Shown: positions 1 through 6,894, counted from the stretch's first letter. The stretch is DNA of 11,072 nucleotides from Akkermansia sp. (GCA_017628435.1 JAGBZE010000149.1:1-11072); one strand, 5' to 3'. Notes: generated from the sequence alone by a model not told the origin. Program-made: numbers and translations.

Positions 1-700
1 CCCAGAATTGAACGGCTCCATACGGCTCCATATGCTCATGATTTCCCTCATAACTATAATCAAAGCGCTGTTCTTCTGTAAGCGCTGGCAGAGATCCATT
101 CAAAACCAGGTTTCCACGCAGCGTCACGCTCCCTCCCGCAGGATCTCCCGTTTCCTCATTATAGCTATTGTATACCTCAATAAATACATTCTCTTTCACA
201 TTCAACTCACCTGTAATCAATGTGGTGCCGCTGCATAATTCATAATTCTGCGCTCCAGAAACAGCGGCACTCGAAATATCCACCTCTGCCGGTCTACTAG
301 TATGCAGCGCTACATCCTTCAATGAGCCGTAAACAGCCAGCCTGGAGCCATTTTCAGAATCGAATACTATATCAACATTCTCCAGGGTAACCCCCTCGCC
401 TATGCTAAAAGATTCACCTTCTCCCCAAATATCCAGACACCACGGTTCCCCGATTGAATATATTCGACCATTTCCAGACATCGAAGCCTCACCTGACTGT
501 ACATACCACAACATCGAGTATTCGTCATATGGAAGGCTCTCGGATTCACCCTGCATAGCAATAGTACCATCCAGAATCAAGGAGTTCCCCTCATATTCGC
601 CAGCCCCCGTTATCACGGAGGCAGATTGATCACCAGCCTGAGAATAGGCAAAAGTTGCCATTACGGCCATTAACAGAAGTTTAGGTAAATGAGGTTTCAT
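1..700 (-). CDS. Exported beta-rich repetitive protein, N-terminal part (runs off left edge)
   Basis: The minus-strand frame starting with ATG at 698-700 is open for 233 codons to the window edge, so the C-terminus is missing. Residues 1-20 look like a Sec signal peptide (MKPHLPKLLLMAVMATFAYS) with a likely cut near residues 20-23. The rest is rich in Gly, Ser, Glu, Asn, Val and aromatic residues. It shows a loose alternation of short strands and turns (SIGEGVTLENVDIVFDSENG, LTRG-type repeats such as SVTLRGNLVLNGSL), as in beta-solenoid passenger domains of autotransporters and large secreted Verrucomicrobia proteins. The fold assignment is inference; no catalytic motif is visible. An outer-membrane beta-barrel or sorting tag, if present, would lie outside the window. 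It is transcribed divergently from the gene starting near 903. Confidence 0.72.
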   Translation of the reverse strand, partial: MKPHLPKLLLMAVMATFAYSQAGDQSASVITGAGEYEGNSLILDGTIAMQGESESLPYDEYSMLWYVQSGEASMSGNGRIYSIGEPWCLDIWGEGESFSIGEGVTLENVDIVFDSENGSRLAVYGSLKDVALHTSRPAEVDISSAAVSGAQNYELCSGTTLITGELNVKENVFIEVYNSYNEETGDPAGGSVTLRGNLVLNGSLPALTEEQRFDYSYEGNHEHMEPYGAVQFW

Positions 701-750
701 GGTAATGAGTAATTGTTGAATTGAAGCGTGGACATGCTCCACTATCAGTT

Positions 751-778
751 AGCATACCACCATCTGCCCGAGATTCAA
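751..778 (-). promoter_or_regulatory. Possible sigma70-type promoter for the leftmost gene
   Basis: On the minus strand, TTGAAT (773-778) is followed after 16 bp by TATGCT (751-756). This lies about 50 bp upstream of the ATG at 700. Each box matches the consensus at four of six positions. The -10 box is the reverse complement of part of an octamer TTAGCATA at 749-756, so the strand is uncertain. Confidence 0.3.
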
Positions 779-866
779 GCGAGAAAGCATGAATTTGCCA
801 GAAATAACGCAAAAATGCCACCAGATGAGGCAGTCGATACACCCGAAAAGCGGACAAGATTTTCAC

Positions 867-895
867 TTGCGGAGGCGGGCCACTTTTGTTAGCAT
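867..895 (+). promoter_or_regulatory. Possible promoter upstream of the degenerate-peptidase gene
   Basis: TTGCGG (867-872), 17 bp, TAGCAT (890-895) precede the GTG at 903 by 7 bp. If used, the transcript would start almost at that GTG (leaderless). The -10 is identical to the one of the much better promoter at 9008-9036. The boxes lie inside the reading frame of the alternative upstream ATG at 789, so this site and that start are competing readings. Confidence 0.25.
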
Positions 896-902
896 AGGGA
901 GA

Positions 903-2426
903 GTGAGGAACGGTCTGGCAGTCGTGGCGGCAATTTCGCTGACCCTGGCGGCTGTGGCGCAGGAGCCACAGTCTGCGGAGGCTATCGACTGGCAGGCAGA
1001 GGAGGAAGCCGTGCTGAAGGAAGCCGCGGAGCGCGGCATTGTGCCGGATAAGAAGGCTGCCGCCATGCAGCAGGCCAACGAGAAGGCCGGGTTCAACGGA
1101 TTTCTGCCGGAGGCGGATGAGCATGTGGTATCACACAGCAAGCTGTTCTCCGTGAGCGGCGGAAACGCGCTGCGCATGGGTGCTATAGCCTCGCGCGCGG
1201 ATGATCTTTATTCCCAGGTGTGCAAGCTGCTGGATCTGGAGAGAGCCCACAAGCACCTCATCTCCATCCGCCTGCTGGGCAAGAGCACGGATGCCCCCTC
1301 TCTCCACCCTATCCGCACGCGCATCAACATCATTGACAACCAGCCCAATTTCCAGGTGCGCATTTTCCCGGGCGGTGGCATTGACCTGGATCGCATGGAC
1401 AAGGCCATCATCACCATGATTCTGTACGAATACGTGCTGCGCGATCTGGATACCGGAGCTTACCCGGAGGAAATGGCACTGCCGGGCTGGCTGGTGGCGG
1501 GGCTGCAACAGGCTGTGCTGTGGAAAACCGGGCGTGCAGAGCGCAAGCTTTACCAGCAGCTCTTCCACCGGGCCGAGATGCTCTCGCCGGAGGAGATGGT
1601 ATCCATAGAAAACCCGGAAAAGCTGGATGCCGCCAGCCGCCAGGTGTATGAGGTATCCTGCGGCGTAATGCTCATGAGCCTCATTGACCGCGAGGGCGGG
1701 CTGGATCAGCTGAAGAACCTGCTCTCCAGCGCCGCCACGGCCGATGGCAGCCCGGTAGAGATTCTGACTGAACATTTCCACGAACTGGGGGTGGACAGCA
1801 CGCTGCTCAACAAATGGTGGGCCATTGAACTGGCCAATCTGGCCCTGCCCCGTGCCAACGAACCCATGGCCCCGCTGGAAACCGAGAAAATGCTCCAGGA
1901 AGCGCTGACCATCATGTACTTCGACCCGGAAACCGAGGTGCCGCGTCCCGTATCGGTGGATGATGCCTACACCCTGCTGGAGCTGCCGAACTGGCGCAAG
2001 CTGGTGCAGCCGGCCATCGCACGCCTGGTATCGCTGAGCTACACCTGCTTTCCCGGCTACCGCTCCATCATCACGGAATACTGCAGGGTCATCGGCCAGC
2101 TGGCAGATGGAGCCCACCCGGATGAGGTGCAAGGCTGCCTGGGACCGCTGCAGGAACTCCGACGCGCTTATTACTCTGCAGCCATCCGCGGACGCGACTA
2201 CCTGGACTGGTTCGAAATCACCTTTACCGGGAAGGAACGAGGGCGCTCCTTTGATTCGTATCTGGAGACCATGCAGCTGCTGCGCAGCGAAGCCCCCGGG
2301 CCGGATACCGCCATGAGCCGCTATCTGGATGATATAGAAGCCCTTTATAACCAGAAGGAAGGCACCCCCCTGCCCGCATCCCTGCGCCAGACAGCCCGCC
2401 AGAACCACACCACCAGAAAGAAATGA
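903..2426 (+). CDS. Exported protein with degenerate gluzincin (peptidase-MA-like) domain
   Basis: No characterised family was recognised with certainty. The GTG at 903 was chosen because it gives a compact signal peptide: VRNG, a hydrophobic LAVVAAISLTLAAVA stretch and an AVA/QEP cleavage site (507 residues). The frame is also open from ATG at 789 (545 residues), which would put a basic 38-residue extension before the signal. Residues about 85-205 follow the layout of peptidase-MA-like zinc proteases: a HSKLFSVSGG strand, a RADDLYSQVCKLLDL helix, a helix where HExxH should be, then LPGWLVAGL, the usual 'P-W-(L/V)-x-x-G-(L/I)' segment. At the metal site the sequence reads LYEYVL (residues 174-179), so both zinc histidines are absent and it is probably not a protease. 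The C-terminal 300 residues are helical and unassigned. Its stop overlaps the rnhB start by 4 bp (ATGA), implying co-translation. Confidence 0.72.
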   Translation: MRNGLAVVAAISLTLAAVAQEPQSAEAIDWQAEEEAVLKEAAERGIVPDKKAAAMQQANEKAGFNGFLPEADEHVVSHSKLFSVSGGNALRMGAIASRADDLYSQVCKLLDLERAHKHLISIRLLGKSTDAPSLHPIRTRINIIDNQPNFQVRIFPGGGIDLDRMDKAIITMILYEYVLRDLDTGAYPEEMALPGWLVAGLQQAVLWKTGRAERKLYQQLFHRAEMLSPEEMVSIENPEKLDAASRQVYEVSCGVMLMSLIDREGGLDQLKNLLSSAATADGSPVEILTEHFHELGVDSTLLNKWWAIELANLALPRANEPMAPLETEKMLQEALTIMYFDPETEVPRPVSVDDAYTLLELPNWRKLVQPAIARLVSLSYTCFPGYRSIITEYCRVIGQLADGAHPDEVQGCLGPLQELRRAYYSAAIRGRDYLDWFEITFTGKERGRSFDSYLETMQLLRSEAPGPDTAMSRYLDDIEALYNQKEGTPLPASLRQTARQNHTTRKK

Positions 2427-3067
2427 GCCGCACCCCCGCCCCCACCACCCCGCCGGACACGGCGGAAGAAGAACTCTGCCACAGCCAGGGCTTTGCCCGC
2501 GTGTGCGGTATTGATGAAGCCGGGCGAGGCCCGCTGGCCGGCCCCGTGGTGGCCGCTGCCGTCATCCTGCCGCTGGGCTATGAACTGCCGGGGCTGAATG
2601 ATTCCAAGAAACTGACCGCAAAAAAGCGCGAGGCGCTGTACGAGGCACTTATGGCCGATGATGCTGTGCTAAAGTGCATAGCCCAGGCCACGGTAGAAGA
2701 AATTGACGAGCTGAACATTCTGCGAGCCACGCACCTGGCTATGCGCCGCGCGGCAGAAGGGCTGCCCGGCGGAGTGGATTTCTGCCTGATTGATGGCCTG
2801 CCTGTACCCGGTTTTCCGCTACCCAACCGGAGTATTGTGAAGGGAGATGCCCGCTGCCTCAGCATTGCCGCCGCCAGTATTCTGGCCAAGGTATGGCGCG
2901 ACCACTACATGCAGGACCTGCACCGCCAGTACCCGGAATACGGATTTGACCGCCACGCAGGATACGGCACCAAGGCACACATGCAAGCACTTCGAGAACA
3001 TGGAGTTACGATACACCATCGCCGCACGTTTGCACCTGTTACACAACTGGAACTGCCCCTGGACTGA
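2423..3067 (+). CDS. rnhB: Ribonuclease HII
   Basis: The product (214 residues) hydrolyses RNA in RNA-DNA hybrids and nicks 5' of single ribonucleotides misincorporated in DNA, acting in the cytoplasm. The family signature GIDEAGRGPLAGPVV spans residues 29-43 and supplies catalytic D31 and E32 plus the GRG loop that senses the RNA-DNA junction. D124 lies in CLIDGLPVPG and D160 in AKVWRD, completing the DEDD metal site. The segment SIVKGDARCLSIAAASILAK and the C-terminal YGFDRHAGYGTKAHM (173-187) are also typical. Length fits the family. The ATG overlaps the preceding stop by 4 bp, and the 3' end overlaps the following yraN-like gene. Confidence 0.96.
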   Translation: MSRTPAPTTPPDTAEEELCHSQGFARVCGIDEAGRGPLAGPVVAAAVILPLGYELPGLNDSKKLTAKKREALYEALMADDAVLKCIAQATVEEIDELNILRATHLAMRRAAEGLPGGVDFCLIDGLPVPGFPLPNRSIVKGDARCLSIAAASILAKVWRDHYMQDLHRQYPEYGFDRHAGYGTKAHMQALREHGVTIHHRRTFAPVTQLELPLD

Positions 3068-3458
3068 GGGAACTTGTCCCAAAAGCTCCTACCTGGGGGA
3101 ATACGGTGAACTGGTGGCGGCCTCCTGGCTCCGGGCACAGGGGTATAAAATCCTGCGCCAACGTTTCCGGCTGGATTCCCATGGCGAGGTCGATATCATC
3201 TGCCGCAAGGGGGATTTGCTTGTCTTTGCAGAGGTGAAGAGCGCGCTGCACACTGCCGCCGGACGCCCTGCCCGCCGCATCAACGAGCACAAGCGCCGCA
3301 TGCTCCGGCGCATGGCGCGGCTCTGGCTGCTGCGGCTGGAGCGCCCCGTCCCCAGCCGCATGGATATCATCGAGGTGCTGCTACCACCCGGCGGCAGACC
3401 ACTGGTCAACCACATACCGGGAGCTTTTCCTCTCATCCCCGACCACACCCACCACTAA
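3000..3458 (+). CDS. UPF0102 / YraN family protein (PD-(D/E)XK nuclease fold)
   Basis: This is the YraN family, predicted nucleases of the restriction-endonuclease fold; the cellular role is unsettled and enzymatic activity is not generally shown. With the ATG at 3000 the protein has 152 residues. The family core is visible: LGEYGELVAASWLRAQGYKI (32-51), HGEVDIICRKGDLLVFAEVK (61-80) with E37, D65 and the E78-x-K80 pair of the PD-(D/E)XK site, and INEHKRRMLRRMARLWL followed by RMDIIEV. The start is uncertain: ATG 3000 (68-bp overlap with rnhB) and TTG 3030 are both possible, and the first 30 residues do not resemble the family. Co-occurrence next to rnhB is common. The TAA at 3456-3458 overlaps the stop of the convergent phage gene by 4 bp. 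Confidence 0.85.
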   Translation: MELRYTIAARLHLLHNWNCPWTEGTCPKSSYLGEYGELVAASWLRAQGYKILRQRFRLDSHGEVDIICRKGDLLVFAEVKSALHTAAGRPARRINEHKRRMLRRMARLWLLRLERPVPSRMDIIEVLLPPGGRPLVNHIPGAFPLIPDHTHH

Positions 3459-3685
3459 TCACTATTCAGGGGTGGTGGGAGATGGGCGAGGAGTTCCGCC
3501 GGCATACCCGGCATAGCAATGCTCTGCGCTCCCTTTTCAGCCTCCTCAGCCAGCATAGCCAGGCGAGTATCCTCAATCATTGCCTTGAACTTATCTGCCT
3601 GGCTGTACTCTCCGCTGGTATCGCGGAAGATACCGGCCAGCCAGCTGCGTTTTTCCTCAATGCTCAGAAATTTCTTCTTAGCCAT
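3455..3685 (-). CDS. Putative phage terminase small subunit-like protein
   Basis: This is a 76-residue basic-to-acidic helical protein. The stretch KKKFLSIEEKRSWLAGIF followed by SQADKFKAMIEDTRLAM (28-44) resembles the C-terminal segment of small terminase subunits in connector-type podophages, where '(L/F)S-x-E-E-K-x-x-x-L-x-x-I' precedes 'S-x-A-D-K-(L/F)-K-A-(I/L)'. Such subunits recognise the packaging site and recruit the large ATPase, which is missing here. The usual N-terminal helix-turn-helix is also absent, but the adjacent upstream gene encodes a helix-turn-helix-like protein, so the two may act as a split version. The ATG at 3685 overlaps that gene by 8 bp. A longer frame continues upstream of this ATG but is only a shadow of the neighbouring gene. 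The TAG overlaps the yraN stop. Function is inferred from short motif similarity. Confidence 0.5.
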   Translation of the reverse strand: MAKKKFLSIEEKRSWLAGIFRDTSGEYSQADKFKAMIEDTRLAMLAEEAEKGAQSIAMPGMPAELLAHLPPPLNSD

Positions 3686-3968
3686 GAATCGGGGTATGGA
3701 AATCAAAAAGTTTACGCAAACGATTCTTGCCAGCCGGAGCCAGCACATAACGCTCTGCCAGCAGGCTGATGCAGCGGATTTCACCCCGCATGCAGAGCTG
3801 GCGCAGCTGGGTGGTGCACACGCTGGCTGAGAGTCCGGTTTCCCGCGAAATATCATCCTTATCCTCCAGCCCGGCACCCACCGCCACCAGCACCAGACGC
3901 GCAGCAGGTGAGAGCTCATCCCGCTGTACACGGCTGAGGAAACGACACGCAAAATCAATAGCCTTCAT
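3678..3968 (-). CDS. Small winged-helix-like DNA-binding protein of the phage block
   Basis: This protein has 96 residues from ATG 3968. Residues 20-50 (LSPAARLVLVAVGAGLEDKD, then DISRETGLSASVCTTQLRQL) have the spacing of a helix-turn-helix in which ISRETGLSASV forms the turn and recognition helix. RGEIRCISLLAERYVLAPAG (61-80) could be a beta-hairpin wing. It may be a phage regulator or the DNA-binding half of a small terminase whose remaining part is the overlapping downstream gene; the sequence does not decide. A TTG at 3992 would extend it by eight residues and overlap the preceding stop as TTGA, a coupling arrangement. ATG 3968 leaves a 20-bp gap and was preferred only for codon type. It is not a recognisable CI/Cro-type repressor. 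Confidence 0.55.
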   Translation of the reverse strand: MKAIDFACRFLSRVQRDELSPAARLVLVAVGAGLEDKDDISRETGLSASVCTTQLRQLCMRGEIRCISLLAERYVLAPAGKNRLRKLFDFHTPIHG

Positions 3969-3988
3969 AGGGGTGACAGTGGAGAAAT

Positions 3989-4594
3989 TCAATCAGCCTG
4001 GCTGCTCATGCTCTTGCGCCACAGGCGGTAAAGCGGGTGTGAATCATTGGACATATGCTGCACGGCATTGAAATGGGAGGCCTGCGGAAGAGCTATGCGC
4101 TGGTACTCCTCACCCAGAGCCTGACGGGCGGTGGTGCTGTTGATAAGCGGAATGCAGAGTTTCCAGGCCAGGCGCAGTACCAGAGCCTCCACAAAAAGCG
4201 GGTCAAAGAGGGAGGTATCCTCCACATCCGCAATGTACTGCAAGCGGATTTCCGGCGAGGCACAGTAGATAGCACGCCCGCGCAGGGTCCAGCTGCGACT
4301 GTTCACCCCCAGCACGCGCAGGCAATCCGGCGGCAGACTGTGGCGCAGCTGGTGGGTATCATCGCCGCTGCTCTGCTCGGCACTGGTCAGCGTGGTTCGC
4401 ACGGTGGCAAAGCTCCAGCGATTGGCACACAGCACCTCACGCCGCACCGGGTGGTAGTGCATGTAGCACATGCGGGAGGGCAGGCTGCCGTTGGGGTTCA
4501 AATCGGGGATGGGGGATTCGCCCAGGCGACTGAGCGCCAGGTTGCAGATATCCAGCGGGGTGAGCTGGGTGTTCTCGGGTGATGTAGTAGCCAT
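3989..4594 (-). CDS. Tail tubular protein A-like protein (T7 gp11 family)
   Basis: In T7-like virions this protein forms the dodecameric gatekeeper ring between the portal and the tail nozzle. The product has 201 residues, close to T7 gp11 (about 196). The N-terminal LDICNLALSRLGESPIPDLN (14-33) matches the family pattern 'I-N-x-x-L-x-x-I-G-E-x-P-V-x-x-L'. It is followed by a helix and NRWSFATVRTTL (58-69), equivalent to 'RGW-x-F-N' before the beta domain. A second half with helix FDPLFVEALVLRLAWKLCIP also fits. ATG 4594 was chosen because the 40 codons upstream, reachable from TTG 4714, run through the inverted repeat and look non-coding. It heads the minus arm, directed away from the portal gene. 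In related phages it normally lies downstream of the capsid gene on the same strand, so its position here is unusual. Confidence 0.78.
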   Translation of the reverse strand: MATTSPENTQLTPLDICNLALSRLGESPIPDLNPNGSLPSRMCYMHYHPVRREVLCANRWSFATVRTTLTSAEQSSGDDTHQLRHSLPPDCLRVLGVNSRSWTLRGRAIYCASPEIRLQYIADVEDTSLFDPLFVEALVLRLAWKLCIPLINSTTARQALGEEYQRIALPQASHFNAVQHMSNDSHPLYRLWRKSMSSQAD

Positions 4595-4661
4595 GGTATA
4601 AGGAAGTACCCGTTGCGGTACGCTCATCACCATGCCACACCTGCCACCCGAGGGCAATGCA

Positions 4662-4715
4662 ATTGCGCCGGTGGGAACATCCTTCAACGTGAGCAATTGT
4701 TCCCACCGGAGCAAT
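4662..4715. repeat. 18-bp inverted repeat in the divergent phage intergenic region
   Basis: Left arm ATTGCGCCGGTGGGAACA (4662-4679) and right arm TGTTCCCACCGGAGCAAT (4698-4715) are reverse complements with a single mismatch, separated by 18 nt. The inner 12 bp are perfect. GAGCAAT occurs twice as a direct repeat (4691-4697, 4709-4715). There is no U-tract on either strand, so it is not a standard intrinsic terminator. Its position between two divergent phage transcripts suggests an operator, a regulatory hairpin or a recombination or packaging site; which one cannot be told. Confidence 0.8.
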
Positions 4716-4756
4716 GAGCTGGCATCTCCGCACAGAATGCTCTAGAGTCATGCCGC

Positions 4757-5122
4757 ATGAACGCAGATGCCAGGACCCAGGCATGGGAATACTACAGGGA
4801 GGCCGGTCGGCAGATGGAGGCAGATCTTACCGCCCTGGCGGAGCACCCGAAAGGGATTATACTGCTTATGCCCCAGCTCGTCGCGCTGATGAAGCCGGTG
4901 CAGAGCAATCAACCGGAACTCTGGCCGCAGCTGGAGCACGTGTTCCCGGCGGCAGATGCCTGGTACATCCACCTGCTGGTGGGCGATTTACGCCTGGCCC
5001 GCAGGCTGGCAGCTGCCCTGCCACCCCGGCAGTGGCTCTGTTTCCAGCGCGGGCGGCGCAATGCCACGCCACACCGCCTGCCCTGGCATGCTTTTCTTAA
5101 TCACCAACCACCAACACATTAA
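4757..5122 (+). CDS. Uncharacterised phage-block protein, first gene of plus arm
   Basis: This protein has 121 residues and no assigned family. The N-terminal two thirds is helical (WEYYREAGRQMEADLTALAE, then IILLMPQLVALMKPV). The C-terminal part is distinctive: AWYIHLLVGDLRLARRLAAALPPRQWLCFQRGRR followed by HRLPWHAFL (residues 108-116). A 'GDL-x-LAR-x-(I/L)-A-x-x-LP' helix and a Cys-Phe-Gln-Arg strand suggest a small alpha/beta domain. Its place just before the portal cluster, and spacing of 6 bp to the next gene, imply a structural or assembly role. ATG 4757 was chosen as the first start downstream of the inverted repeat; no ribosome-binding site is evident. No signal peptide or membrane segment is seen. 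Confidence 0.68.
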   Translation: MNADARTQAWEYYREAGRQMEADLTALAEHPKGIILLMPQLVALMKPVQSNQPELWPQLEHVFPAADAWYIHLLVGDLRLARRLAAALPPRQWLCFQRGRRNATPHRLPWHAFLNHQPPTH

Positions 5123-5128
5123 CAAACT

Positions 5129-5329
5129 ATGGGCTTCAGCAGCACCAACAACTACAGCGCCGCCACGAACACGATTCCTGTGGTGACGCAGACCAACGCC
5201 GAGGAATCATACAATGCTGCCCAGCAAAGCAGCGCTCAGAAGAAAGGGCTTCTTTCCACAATTCTGAGTTCTCACCGCCGCAAGGAAACCATCGCATCTG
5301 TGGATTCTGCCAACTCTACCCTGGGATAA
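5129..5329 (+). CDS. Small conserved podophage protein with STIL / TLG motifs
   Basis: This protein has 66 residues, with a Ser/Thr/Asn/Ala-rich flexible N-terminus (MGFSSTNNYSAATNTIPVVT), a helical middle (EESYNAAQQSSAQKK), the motif KKGLLSTILSS (38-48) and a terminal NSTLG. Small proteins encoded beside connector-type portals in many podophages end in a similar 'K-x-G-x-x-STIL-T-x-G ... K-TLLG' pattern. Their role is undetermined, and they may be minor virion or assembly components. Its TAA overlaps the portal start by one base (TAATG), so the two are likely translationally coupled. Confidence 0.72.
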   Translation: MGFSSTNNYSAATNTIPVVTQTNAEESYNAAQQSSAQKKGLLSTILSSHRRKETIASVDSANSTLG

Positions 5330-6894
5330 TGCAGACGATACTCAACAGTTACCAGAGCCTGAAGGCAGCGCGTGCCCCCTGGGAGAGCTGGTGGGATGCC
5401 ATGCGCCACTATGTGCTCCCTGATCGGCTGCACACCGAAAGCGGCACGGATTCCTCCGAGCCACCCCCTGCCCACCACCTGAGTGATACCACCGCTGTGG
5501 AGGCGTGCCAGAAACTGGCCAGCGGGCACATGAGCTACATGACACCCAGCAACGAGCAGTGGTTCAAGTGGAGCTGCCCCCTGCCAGATGCCGGAGACGA
5601 GGCAGAATCATGGTACAACAGATGCTCCGAAATTGCCAATCGGGAGCTGAGTCTGAGCAATTTCTACACCGAGCTGCACGAGTGCTTCCTGGACCGCGTG
5701 GGGCTGGGCACCGGCAGCTTATACTGCAGCAGCACACGCAGCGGTAATCTGCTCTTCCGCCACATTCCCTGTGGGGAATTTGTATGCGCAGAAAATGATG
5801 AATGCCAGCTGGATACGTACATGCGCGAATTCAGCTTCACTCCGCACCAGGCTGCTGCCAAATTCGGCGCCAAAGCATTGGGGCCCCGCGGACGCGCCAT
5901 GCTGGAAAATGCACGCAACCCGCACGAGGGAGAGCTGCGTTTTCTGCATGTGGTGCGCCCGCGCACCAGCCGCAACCGCAACCGCGACAACGCCCGCAAC
6001 ATGCCATTCGAGAGCATCTACTACAGTCTGGATGACCAGTGCTGCGTGCAGGAAAGCGGCTACCGCGAAATGCCCTACATGGTAACCCGCTTCCTGCGCT
6101 GGGGAACCGGCGTGTATGGGCTGGCTCCGGCTCGCCTGGTGTACCCGGATATCCGCCAGTCGCAATTCTTGAATCACATCCTCGATATGCTGGGTGAGGT
6201 AGCCGCCTTCCCCCGCATTCTGGAACTGGCCAACCAGGCCGGAGAGGTGGATTTGCGCGCGGGTGGCCGCACCATCATCAACCCGGAGAGCGCCAGTCTG
6301 GGATTCCCCCGCGAATGGGCCACCCAGGGACGGTATGATGTGGGCATGGACCGCCTGCGCCAGAAGCAGGAGTCTATTCGCCGCGCGTTCTTTGTGCCTA
6401 TGCTGGAGCTGTGGGAGGAGCGCAAGCAGCAAATGACCGCCAGCGAGATTTACGCCCGCGAGAATGAGCGGGTGATGCAGTTCTCCCCCTCATTCACGCT
6501 GTTTACCAGCGATTTCCGGCCGATGATGGAGCGCGTGTTTGCGCTGCTGTTCCGCATGGGGCGCTTCCCGCAGCCACCCGCCACAGTGCTGCAGCCAGAC
6601 CGCAACGGCGAACCGGGTATCGAACTGCCCCAGGTGGTGTACCAGGGCCGCATTGCCATGGTAATGCGCCGTATTCAATCGGAGGGTATCTCCCGCACCC
6701 TGCAGCGGCTGCAGCTCATGGCCGGAATGGATGCCGGCATGCTGGATCATGTGGATTTAGACCGCACTTTCCGCATGGCCGCACGCATGGACGGCGTGCC
6801 GGAGGAATTGCTGCGCCCGGAGGTTAGTGTGAAACGCCTGCGCCGCAAGCGCGAGGCTGCAGAAACCCAGCAACCCCAGCCCCCCGCCCTATGA
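5329..6894 (+). CDS. Phage portal protein (head-to-tail connecting protein family)
   Basis: Portal rings (usually 12-mers) occupy one capsid vertex, nucleate capsid assembly and form the DNA channel. The 521 residues match the usual 500-560. The N-terminal YQSLKAARAPWESWWDAMRH (8-27) followed by YVLP matches the family opening 'R-W-(E/D)-x-x-W-x-x-(I/A)-x-x-Y-(V/I)-LP'. SLSNFYTELHECFLDRVGLG and TGSLY correspond to the conserved 'G-(T/N)-x-(V/L)-L-Y' region. REMPYMVTRFLRWGTGVYGL and APARLVYPDIRQSQFLN correspond to the segment with 'E-x-P-Y-V-V-x-R-W' and 'YG-x-(S/G)-P'. EERKQQMTASEIYARENERV resembles the late helix conserved in the family ('TA-x-E-(V/I)-x-x-R-x-x-E'). No frameshift or internal stop is present. 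The stop overlaps the next ATG by 4 bp (ATGA). Confidence 0.92.
   Translation: MQTILNSYQSLKAARAPWESWWDAMRHYVLPDRLHTESGTDSSEPPPAHHLSDTTAVEACQKLASGHMSYMTPSNEQWFKWSCPLPDAGDEAESWYNRCSEIANRELSLSNFYTELHECFLDRVGLGTGSLYCSSTRSGNLLFRHIPCGEFVCAENDECQLDTYMREFSFTPHQAAAKFGAKALGPRGRAMLENARNPHEGELRFLHVVRPRTSRNRNRDNARNMPFESIYYSLDDQCCVQESGYREMPYMVTRFLRWGTGVYGLAPARLVYPDIRQSQFLNHILDMLGEVAAFPRILELANQAGEVDLRAGGRTIINPESASLGFPREWATQGRYDVGMDRLRQKQESIRRAFFVPMLELWEERKQQMTASEIYARENERVMQFSPSFTLFTSDFRPMMERVFALLFRMGRFPQPPATVLQPDRNGEPGIELPQVVYQGRIAMVMRRIQSEGISRTLQRLQLMAGMDAGMLDHVDLDRTFRMAARMDGVPEELLRPEVSVKRLRRKREAAETQQPQPPAL

Noticed and set aside
1131..2408. Long minus-strand open frame opposite the degenerate-peptidase gene
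   Set aside because: Its composition (Ala, Gly, Gln, His) is typical of an antisense shadow of a GC-rich gene, and the plus strand carries a signal peptide and coupled downstream genes.
4595..4756. sigma70-type promoters for the two divergent phage operons
   Set aside because: No pair of -35 and -10 boxes with acceptable spacing was found on either strand; a TTATAC next to the minus-strand ATG alone is too weak.
5719..6432. Minus-strand open frame inside the portal gene
   Set aside because: The portal frame has clear family motifs through the whole interval; the antisense frame shows none.
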